A stretch of DNA of 10,808 bases, from assembly GCA_023387585.1 (NCBI GenBank), contig JAEWHZ010000046.1:1-10808 (forward strand). Direction: 5' to 3'. The notes below the pieces were generated by a model, which saw only the letters and a list, made by a program, of their open reading frames with translations, was not told the origin of the DNA and did no database searches. The translations under genes were made by a program, and so were the position numbers. The stretch is from Pseudomonadota bacterium (GTDB lineage Bacteria; Pseudomonadota; Alphaproteobacteria; Rhizobiales; Devosiaceae). Below, in pieces: positions 5,901 to 10,808 of this stretch; positions within the stretch are counted from its first letter, which is position 1; each line of letters starts with the position of its first letter.

Positions 5901-6194
5901 ATGACTGAGCTTTTGCCCAATCCGCGTCCCGGCGAAATCCTGCTCGAGGAATTCCTCAAGCCGATGGGGCTGAGCCAGAATGCCCTTGCGCGGGCGGTGC
6001 ATGTGCCGCCGCGCCGGATCAACGAGATCGTGTTGGGCAAGCGCGCCATCAGCGCCGACACCGATCTGCGCCTCGCGCGCTATTTCGGCATGTCCGAGGG
6101 TTATTTCCTCGGGCTGCAGGCCGACCACGACCTGATGGAACGGCACCAGCAGATCGAGGGCGATCTCGGCGCTATCGAGCCGAGGGCGGCCTGA
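5901..6194 (+). CDS. higA: HigA-type antitoxin-like XRE regulator
   Basis: This 97-residue helix-turn-helix protein matches the HigA addiction-module antitoxin family. It has the family opening NPRPGEILLEEFLKPMGLSQ (7-26), the helix-turn-helix LSQNALARAVHVPPRRINEIVLGKRAIS (24-51), and the following DLRLARYFGMSEGYFLGLQ (55-73). In characterised systems HigA binds its own promoter and neutralises the ribosome-dependent RNase HigB, whose gene normally lies immediately upstream. Here the upstream neighbour is mnmA (14-bp gap, GAGGA Shine-Dalgarno 11 bases before the ATG), and no HigB-like ORF is visible in the window. It is thus either an orphan antitoxin or a domesticated regulator cotranscribed with mnmA. 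It ends 2 bp from the convergent GNAT gene. Family assignment is firm; toxin-antitoxin function is doubtful. Confidence 0.88.
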   Translation: MTELLPNPRPGEILLEEFLKPMGLSQNALARAVHVPPRRINEIVLGKRAISADTDLRLARYFGMSEGYFLGLQADHDLMERHQQIEGDLGAIEPRAA

Positions 6195-6196
6195 AA

Positions 6197-6712
6197 TCAG
6201 TGATTTCCCGGGGCGAATGCTGCGGCGAATTTCAGTTCGCCGGTCGGCGGTGGGCCTGAGAAGACGATGCGCTGGACGAGACGGGGGTCAAGGGTTTCGT
6301 AGGTCAGGCGGCCGTCGCTCTCGAAACCGAGGCGTATGTAGATGGCCGGGTTGCCGATCAGCGCGCAGCCGGCGGCGCCGCGTTGTTTCAGGGTCGTGAG
6401 GCCCGTTTCAATCAGCCTTCTGCCGATGCCTCGGCGCTGATGGGCCGGATCGACCGAAACGGGACCCAGGCCGAACCAGCGGTTGTGTGCGCCGTCGATG
6501 GTGGTGGGGGAGAAGGCGACATGGCCGACGATTTCACCATCCAGATCGGCGACGAGCGACAGGGCCAGCTCGCCCGATCGGCGCAGGGCGCGGAGGATCG
6601 GGGCCTCGGAGCCGTTGCTGAAGGGCATGGGCGCGAAGGCTTTCAGGGTCAGCGCGTGGATCGCGTCCTCGTCGCCTTGGCGTTCGTCGCGGATCAGCAC
6701 GGCCTGACGCAT
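6197..6712 (-). CDS. GNAT-family N-acetyltransferase, YhbS-like
   Basis: This 171-residue predicted cytoplasmic N-acetyltransferase resembles the YhbS group of GNAT enzymes. The core reads LGPVSVDPAHQRRGIGRRLIETGL (82-105), containing the acetyl-CoA loop Q-R-R-G-I-G, followed by GCALIGNPAIYIRLGF (115-130), which is the YhbS version of the Y-x-x-x-G-F motif. The frame continues upstream to an ATG at 6739, but the ATG at 6712 (MRQAVLIRDE...) is preferred because it lies one base after the stop of the upstream small ORF (TAG-C-ATG), a layout typical of translational coupling. The substrate is unknown. The stop codon faces that of the HigA-like gene across 2 bp. Confidence 0.87.
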   Translation of the reverse strand: MRQAVLIRDERQGDEDAIHALTLKAFAPMPFSNGSEAPILRALRRSGELALSLVADLDGEIVGHVAFSPTTIDGAHNRWFGLGPVSVDPAHQRRGIGRRLIETGLTTLKQRGAAGCALIGNPAIYIRLGFESDGRLTYETLDPRLVQRIVFSGPPPTGELKFAAAFAPGNH

Positions 6713-6713
6713 G

Positions 6714-6887
6714 CTAGTCCGCCGGTGCCTCGACGACATTCTCTGGCGTGGCGTCGATGGCGTCGTTCTGGCGCCAGACGTCGAGATTGCTGGTGATCGA
6801 GGCGATGATGAACACCAGGGCGACGGCGCCGAGGACGAGAAGCAGGATGCGGCCGCGGTTGTTCGGGGGCGGGGTGTCGGTGCTCAT
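6714..6887 (-). CDS. 57-residue single-pass membrane protein, unknown function
   Basis: I do not recognise this small protein. It begins MSTDTPPPNNRGR, has one hydrophobic segment (ILLLVLGAVALVFIIASI, about 14-31) preceded by two arginines, and ends in an acidic tail (NDAIDATPENVVEAPAD). The N-terminal positive charges suggest N-in orientation with the acidic tail in the periplasm. A GAGG Shine-Dalgarno lies 8 bases before the ATG, and a 6-bp hairpin sits just upstream of it. Its TAG stop is separated from the downstream GNAT start by one base, so the two are probably translated as a coupled operon. The good Shine-Dalgarno, membrane segment and tight junction support it as a real gene; conservation in other genomes is untested. 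Confidence 0.75.
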   Translation of the reverse strand: MSTDTPPPNNRGRILLLVLGAVALVFIIASITSNLDVWRQNDAIDATPENVVEAPAD

Positions 6888-6900
6888 CGGGCTGGCCTCG

Positions 6901-6915
6901 GGGCTGTCACAGCCC
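6901..6915 (-). promoter_or_regulatory. leader hairpin upstream of small membrane protein gene
   Basis: The minus strand reads GGGCTG-TGA-CAGCCC, a perfect 6-bp stem with a 3-base loop. It ends a few bases before the GAGG ribosome binding site of the 57-residue membrane protein gene. No T-tract follows. It could influence translation start, or may only be a chance dyad. Confidence 0.3.
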
Positions 6916-6921
6916 TCGACT

Positions 6922-7027
6922 TAAAGCGTTTCTTGTTCTGATTGAATCAGAACAAGAGCTCCAAGTTCTTATTTAGTCGCGTTTCCGAACCGCAAAAGTG
7001 ATAACCACTTTTGCTGGAAACACTCTA
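6922..7027. repeat. RIME-like intergenic mosaic element
   Basis: This 106-bp element begins TAAAGCGTTTC and ends GAAACACTCTA, whose reverse complement (TAGAGTGTTTC) matches the left end at 9 of 11 positions, giving terminal inverted repeats. Inside are two large dyads. One has 13-base arms (6931-6943 and 6945-6957, left arm TCTTGTTCTGATT) around a single G. The other is GCAAAAGTG/CACTTTTGC around ATAAC (6992-7014), flanked by GTTTCC/GGAAAC. This resembles the short palindromic mosaic repeats (RIME-type) of Rhizobium relatives, as recalled rather than searched. It lies between the divergent small-membrane-protein operon and the sigma-factor operon, so it may carry or displace their promoters. 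Base composition is more AT-rich than the surroundings. Confidence 0.8.
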
Positions 7028-7160
7028 GGCCCGCAACGCGGCGATGCCAACCGTGGGGCGGAAAAATCGTCGCCGCACCCCAAGCCCGGCCGGCGCTGCG
7101 GCGTCCTACCCTGACAGGACATGCGTCGACCTTCGGGCGGCGCCCGTGTGCGATACAGTC

Positions 7161-7165
7161 GGAGG
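7161..7165 (+). promoter_or_regulatory. ribosome binding site deciding the sigma-factor start
   Basis: GGAGG lies 10 bases before the ATG at 7176 and 28 bases before the next in-frame ATG at 7194. It supports 7176 as the start. The reading frame is open further upstream to 7044 but lacks a comparable site. Confidence 0.65.
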
Positions 7166-7175
7166 CAAAGCGCCA

Positions 7176-7721
7176 ATGCCAGCCGGGGCCGCCATGGCCG
7201 AACGTGACAGTGATGCCGACGATTTGACGCGCGCCCGGCAGGGCGACCGCGCCGCCTTCGCCCGGCTGGTTACGCTGAACTACGACATGATCCACCGCGT
7301 TGCGCGGCGCTGGTGCGACAGTGCCGCCGATGCCGAGGACATCGCCCAGGAGGTGTGCATCAAGTTCGCCCGCGCCATCGCCGGTTTCGACGGCAGGGCC
7401 TCGCTGAAGAGCTGGCTCTATCGCATCACGCTCAACACGGTGCACGATTTCCAGCGCAGCGGCAGCCGGGCGCGGCGCGCAACGGCCAATCTGGCGCTGG
7501 TGAGCGAAAAGAGCGATCCGCCGGGGCAGGAAGCGAGCGTGATGCAAGCTCAGATGTGGGCGGCTGTGCGCAAGCTTTCGCCGCAGCAGCGCGATGCCGT
7601 GCTGCTGGTTTATGCCGAGGAACTGAGCCATGCGGAGGCGGGCGAGATCCTGAACTGCAAACCCGATACCGTGGCCTGGCACATCCACCAGGCCAAGAAG
7701 ACCCTGAAAGGCCTGTTATGA
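7176..7721 (+). CDS. ECF-type RNA polymerase sigma factor
   Basis: This 181-residue protein is a two-domain sigma-70-family factor of the extracytoplasmic function type. Region 2 covers about 18-95, with DAEDIAQEVCIKFARAI (52-68) as the core-binding part and SLKSWLYRITLNTVHDFQR (76-94) as the -10-recognition part. Region 4 covers about 125-181, with LSPQQRDAVLLVYAEELSHAEAGEIL (134-159) and the recognition helix near PDTVAWHIHQAKKTL (163-177). There is no region 1 or 3 and no extra C-terminal domain. The promoter it recognises cannot be inferred, and no clear copy of a known ECF consensus is visible upstream. Its TGA overlaps the start of the vWA gene (ATGA), so both are made from one mRNA, where an anti-sigma gene is usually found. 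A RIME-like element ends 148 bp upstream. Confidence 0.93.
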   Translation: MPAGAAMAERDSDADDLTRARQGDRAAFARLVTLNYDMIHRVARRWCDSAADAEDIAQEVCIKFARAIAGFDGRASLKSWLYRITLNTVHDFQRSGSRARRATANLALVSEKSDPPGQEASVMQAQMWAAVRKLSPQQRDAVLLVYAEELSHAEAGEILNCKPDTVAWHIHQAKKTLKGLL

Positions 7722-9715
7722 GCGCGGACGATCTCGAAAGCCGCCTGAAGGCTTTGGCCGGCGACGCTCCCCCCACGAGCCCGGAGGCGCGTGCGCGCGC
7801 CCTCGATGCGGCACGGCGCGCCTTCGACGAAGAATTTCAATCCGCACCCCAAGCCCGTCCGCGGCGCTGGCGTCCAAGGGACATCATTGCCAGTTGGAAA
7901 GGGTTTCGGGCCATGGACATTCGCATCCCCCTCGGCACCAGCGCCGTCGCGCTGCTGGTCTTCGCACTCGGTGTGCAGCTTTATTCGACTACGGCGCTCA
8001 ACCGCGCGCCGTTCTCCGGGCCGCTTGTGCCGGAACCGGTCGAAACCGCAAGCTCGCCGGCGTCGCAGCCGGAACCGATGCAGGCCGAGCGTGAGAACGC
8101 CGGGCCGGCACCGATCGACAGCTTTGCGCGGCCGCAGGAGGTCGCCCCGCCGCCCGCCATGCCCTCCGCCGTGCCGATGGGCGCGCCGGCGCCGATGGCG
8201 ATGGACTATGCGCAGCAATCGATGCACGCCGCGCCGACCGGCGGCGTGATGTTCAACGACAGTCTTTCGACCAGTCGCGCGCCGTCCTACGAACATTTCG
8301 CCCCGCCGGGCGACCGCTTCGAGAGTTTTGCGGAATCGCGCGTCACCGCGGTGGCCGAGCAGCCGGTTTCGACCTTCTCGATCGATGTCGACACGGCGTC
8401 CTACTCCTATGTGCGGCGCATGCTGGAGGACGGCCTGGTGCCTTCGGCCGATGCGGTGCGCATCGAGGAGCTGATCAATTACTTCGCCTATGACTACCCG
8501 GCGCCGACCGGCGACGAGCGCTTCGCCGTCGACGTCGTGGGTGCGCCGACGCCGTGGAATCCGGGCACGCAGCTTTTGCGCATCGGCATCCAGGGCCAAG
8601 CGCCGACCGAGGCGGTCGATAGGGCCAGCAATATCGTGCTGCTGATCGACAGCTCGGGCTCGATGGAGGGGCCGGACCGTCTGCCACTGCTCAAGCGGGC
8701 CTTCCGGCTGATGATCGACCAGCTTTCGGACAACGACACGGTCAGCATCGTCACCTATGCGGGCTCGGCCGGCGTGGTGCTGGAGCCGACCTCGGCGCGC
8801 GAGAAGGCGAAGATCCTCGCGGCGCTGGACCAGCTTTCGGCCGGCGGCTCGACGGCGGGCGCCGAGGGCATCGCGCTCGCCTACCAGCTGGCCGAAGAGG
8901 GGTTCGTCGAGGGCGGCATCAACCGCGTGATGCTGGCGACGGATGGCGATTTCAATGTCGGCATCTCCGACCCAACCGAGCTCGAGCGCTTCATTTCCCG
9001 CCAGCGCGAAAGCGGGGTGTTTTTGTCGGTGCTCGGCTTCGGCATGGGCAATCTGGCCGACAACACCATGCAGGCGCTGGCCCAGGCCGGCAACGGCACC
9101 GCCAGCTACATCTCCGACTTCCGCGAGGCCCGCAAGGTACTGGTGGAAGAGCTGGGCGGCCAGCTCGAGACCATCGCCAAGGACGTCAAGATCCAGGTCG
9201 AGTTCAACCCGGCCGTGATCGCCGAATACCGGCTGATCGGCTACGAGACGCGTGCGCTCAACCGCGAGGATTTCAACAACGACGCCGTCGATGCCGGCGA
9301 GATCGGGGCCGGCCATGCGGTGACGGCGCTTTACGAGATCACCCCGGTGGGCTCGGGCTCGCAACTGGTCGAGCCGCTGCGCTACGGCACCGGCACGAGC
9401 GAGATCGAGGCGTCCGACGAGATCGGCTTCGTGCGCATCCGCTACAAGGAGCCCGATGGCGATGTCAGCGCGCTGATCGAGCAACCGGTCGGCCGCGAGG
9501 TGATGGCCGACAGCTTCGATGCGGCCGACGCCGATCTGCGCTTCGCCGCCGCCGTCGCCGCCTTCGGCCAGCGCCTCAAGGGCTCGGTCTATGGTACCGG
9601 CATGGACTGGGCCGAGATCGAAACTCTGGCCCGCGACGCACGAGGGGCGGATGAAGGCGGCTATCGCGCCGAGTTCGTCGGGCTGGTGGGGATCGTGCGC
9701 AGCTTGTTGCAGTAG
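7718..9715 (+). CDS. membrane-anchored YfbK-like von Willebrand A protein
   Basis: This 665-residue protein has an N-terminal soluble segment (1-68, with the Ala-rich helix ARARALDAARRAFDEEF at 24-40), one membrane segment (about 71-90), a Pro/Ala/Met-rich linker (95-190), the vWF N-terminal domain (about 205-300, including FSIDVDTASYSYVRRML), a von Willebrand A domain (about 305-475), and a C-terminal YfbK domain (about 480-665). The metal-binding MIDAS site is complete: DSSGS (311-315), T379 in GGST, and D409 in TDGD. YfbK relatives are envelope proteins of poorly known function; E. coli YfbK is a lipoprotein, whereas this one has a membrane anchor and no lipobox. The gene overlaps the sigma-factor stop by four bases, with AAAGG upstream of the ATG. 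The topology suggests the N-terminal segment is cytoplasmic and could contact the sigma factor; that is inference. Confidence 0.93.
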   Translation: MSADDLESRLKALAGDAPPTSPEARARALDAARRAFDEEFQSAPQARPRRWRPRDIIASWKGFRAMDIRIPLGTSAVALLVFALGVQLYSTTALNRAPFSGPLVPEPVETASSPASQPEPMQAERENAGPAPIDSFARPQEVAPPPAMPSAVPMGAPAPMAMDYAQQSMHAAPTGGVMFNDSLSTSRAPSYEHFAPPGDRFESFAESRVTAVAEQPVSTFSIDVDTASYSYVRRMLEDGLVPSADAVRIEELINYFAYDYPAPTGDERFAVDVVGAPTPWNPGTQLLRIGIQGQAPTEAVDRASNIVLLIDSSGSMEGPDRLPLLKRAFRLMIDQLSDNDTVSIVTYAGSAGVVLEPTSAREKAKILAALDQLSAGGSTAGAEGIALAYQLAEEGFVEGGINRVMLATDGDFNVGISDPTELERFISRQRESGVFLSVLGFGMGNLADNTMQALAQAGNGTASYISDFREARKVLVEELGGQLETIAKDVKIQVEFNPAVIAEYRLIGYETRALNREDFNNDAVDAGEIGAGHAVTALYEITPVGSGSQLVEPLRYGTGTSEIEASDEIGFVRIRYKEPDGDVSALIEQPVGREVMADSFDAADADLRFAAAVAAFGQRLKGSVYGTGMDWAEIETLARDARGADEGGYRAEFVGLVGIVRSLLQ

Positions 9716-9756
9716 GCTGTATCATGAACCCACAGCGAGAGCACGAACACGCAAAA

Positions 9757-9866
9757 TGTCACCCCGGGCGAAGGCCCGGGGGCCATCGCGAGGGGGCGCG
9801 GTTGGAGCGTCATTGCGGCTGGGGATGGTGTTGGAGATAGGCCCCGGCCTGCGCCGGGGTGACATC
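9757..9866. repeat. 110-bp paired-palindrome intergenic element, copy 2
   Basis: Same layout and orientation as the copy at 1625-1734, with equal length. The left arm (9757-9787) begins TGTCACCCCGGG and ends GGGGGCCATC; the right arm (9836-9866) begins GATAGGCCCCGG and ends GGGGTGACATC. The left-arm stem is CCCCGGGC/GCCCGGGG around GAAG, one base pair longer than in copy 1, with both sides changed so that pairing is kept. The right-arm stem is CCCCGGC/GCCGGGG around CTGC. It lies between the convergent vWA and dioxygenase genes. Confidence 0.85.
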
Positions 9867-9902
9867 AGAAGGGGTGGGTGGACGGTGTGCCCCCGGAAAG
9901 AG

Positions 9903-9931
9903 AAGGAGGCGGAGTCTTACTCCGCCTCCTT
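9903..9931. terminator. bidirectional rho-independent terminator
   Basis: A perfect 13-bp stem (AAGGAGGCGGAGT paired with ACTCCGCCTCCTT) with a 3-base loop is followed by TTTTG on the plus strand. On the minus strand it is followed by a pyrimidine-rich tract, TTCTCTTTCC when the last stem bases are counted. It begins 5 bp past the stop of the minus-strand dioxygenase gene and is 187 bp past the stop of the vWA gene, so it can serve both convergent transcripts. Confidence 0.85.
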
Positions 9932-9935
9932 TTGC

Positions 9936-10808
9936 CTATTCCAGCGGCTTCAGGTTCGCCTCGATCGAGGCCCGGCGCGGCTCGAGGAAGGGAGGCAGCG
10001 ACAGGGTTTCCCCCAGGCTCTCCATCGGCTCGTCGGTGGCGAAGCCGGGCTCGTCGGTGGCCAGCTCGAACAGGATGCCGTTCGGCTCGCGGAAATAGAG
10101 CGAGGTGAAGTAGAAGCGCTCGACCTCGCCGCTCGAGCGGATGCCGAAGCCGTTCACATGGGCGATCCATTCGCGCAGCGTGTCCTTGTCCGGCGTGCGG
10201 AAGGCGACATGATGCACGCCGCCGGCGCCGGGGCGCACCGGGCCGAGATGCGGCTGCACCGCGACATGGAGCTCCGCCCCCGGGCCGCCCGGACCCATCT
10301 CGAACACATGCACCGGGCCGGAATTGTCGGCATTGGCGTATTGGCGCACCTCGCGCATGTTCATCACCTGCTCCAGCACCGCCTTGGTCCGATCGAGACG
10401 CGGCACCGACAGGGTGATGGGGCCGAGGCCGATGATCTGGCGCTCGGCGGGCACTGGGCTTTTGTGCCAGGGCACCACCGTGTTGACGGGGTCGATGACC
10501 ATCCGGAAGCGCTGGCCCTCGAAATCCTCGAAGTCGAGCGAGAGATGGCCGAAGCGCTCCTTGATGGCGCTGGTGCCGACGCCGTGCGTCTGCAGATGCT
10601 CCTTCCACCAATTGAGCGAATCCTCGCTGTCGACGCGCAGCCCGGTGCGGGCGACCGAATGCGTGCCGCGCTTTTCGGGGCCGGTGGGAAAGTCGAAAAA
10701 GGTCAGATCGGCACCGGGCGAGGCAACGCCGTCGCCATAGAACAGGTGATAGGCCGTGGTGTCGTCCTGGTTCACCGTCTTCTTGATCAGGCGCATGCCG
10801 AGCGTCTG
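9936..10808 (-). CDS. VOC-family ring-cleaving dioxygenase, 5' end outside window
   Basis: The product resembles the extradiol-type ring-cleaving dioxygenases of the vicinal oxygen chelate superfamily (MhqO/PcpA/LinE-like), which open hydroquinone- or catechol-type rings using Fe(II). The frame runs to the window edge: before the first visible ATG (10796) it reads QTLG, then MRLIKKTVNQDDTTAYHLFYGD. This matches the inside of the first VOC module, so that ATG is internal and the true start, with the first metal-binding His (normally in an HH-V-T motif), lies beyond 10808. Two VOC modules are present. Counting from the visible ATG, the second has GGVHHVAF (192-199) and NGILFELATDEPGF (239-252), supplying the other expected His and Glu metal ligands. 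Transcription ends at the hairpin at 9903-9931. The superfamily is secure; the aromatic substrate is not determined. Confidence 0.88.
   Translation of the reverse strand, partial: QTLGMRLIKKTVNQDDTTAYHLFYGDGVASPGADLTFFDFPTGPEKRGTHSVARTGLRVDSEDSLNWWKEHLQTHGVGTSAIKERFGHLSLDFEDFEGQRFRMVIDPVNTVVPWHKSPVPAERQIIGLGPITLSVPRLDRTKAVLEQVMNMREVRQYANADNSGPVHVFEMGPGGPGAELHVAVQPHLGPVRPGAGGVHHVAFRTPDKDTLREWIAHVNGFGIRSSGEVERFYFTSLYFREPNGILFELATDEPGFATDEPMESLGETLSLPPFLEPRRASIEANLKPLE

Noticed and set aside
6931..6957. 27-bp palindrome considered as an intrinsic terminator
   Set aside because: It has a one-base centre, modest GC and no following T-run; it is better explained as part of the mosaic element.
7044..7175. 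N-terminal extension of the sigma factor to 7044
   Set aside because: No ribosome binding site, unusual Arg/Pro-rich translation, and a GGAGG correctly placed for 7176.
7610..9484. Very long minus-strand open frame opposite the sigma-factor and vWA genes
   Set aside because: It mirrors the codon phase of a GC-rich gene on the other strand, is His/Arg-rich without recognisable domains, and lies opposite a vWA gene with intact motifs.

Overview
The window looks like a chromosomal segment of a GC-rich alphaproteobacterium, most likely a member of the Hyphomicrobiales (Devosia/Pelagibacterium-like relatives are a guess only). The evidence is the SciP (DUF1153) cell-cycle regulator beside flagellar genes, the alphaproteobacterial form of MnmA, and a RIME-like intergenic element of the kind seen in Rhizobium relatives. 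No tRNA, rRNA, CRISPR array, transposase or phage gene was seen, and the gene content is mostly core chromosomal.

Layout, left to right. Bases 1-174 are unresolved flank. A minus-strand pair follows: a PAP2-family membrane phosphatase (645-1523) and, just downstream, an ElaA-like GNAT acetyltransferase (175-618). Their 26-bp junction is an 11-bp tandem repeat that creates two mini-ORFs in front of the GNAT start. A 325-bp spacer (1524-1848) holds a 110-bp paired-palindrome element and the sciP terminator. Next is the minus-strand flagellar/cell-cycle block, transcribed fliK (4502-2952), flgD (2942-2268), then sciP (2127-1849). sciP has its own leader with a CtrA-box-like site, and fliK is preceded by a sigma-54-like promoter.

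Divergent from fliK is mnmA (tRNA 2-thiouridylase, plus strand), followed 14 bp later by a HigA-type antitoxin-like regulator with no visible HigB. This pair converges, with a 2-bp gap, on a minus-strand operon of a 57-codon single-pass membrane protein (6714-6887) and a YhbS-like GNAT (6197-6712). A 106-bp RIME-like element lies in the divergent promoter region between that operon and a plus-strand operon. The latter encodes an ECF-type sigma factor (7176-7721) and a membrane-anchored YfbK-like von Willebrand A protein (7718-9715), with start and stop codons overlapping. A second 110-bp paired-palindrome element and a strong bidirectional terminator separate this operon from the convergent, 5'-incomplete gene for a VOC-family ring-cleaving dioxygenase (9936 to beyond 10808).

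Functionally, the fliK-flgD-sciP block combines hook assembly with a likely CtrA-SciP cell-cycle feedback circuit. The sigma factor/vWA operon looks like a transmembrane signalling unit in which the vWA protein sits where an anti-sigma factor would normally be. The most unusual local structures are the repeated mini-ORF start region at 613-645, the two equal-length paired-palindrome elements, and the sigma-factor/vWA pair.
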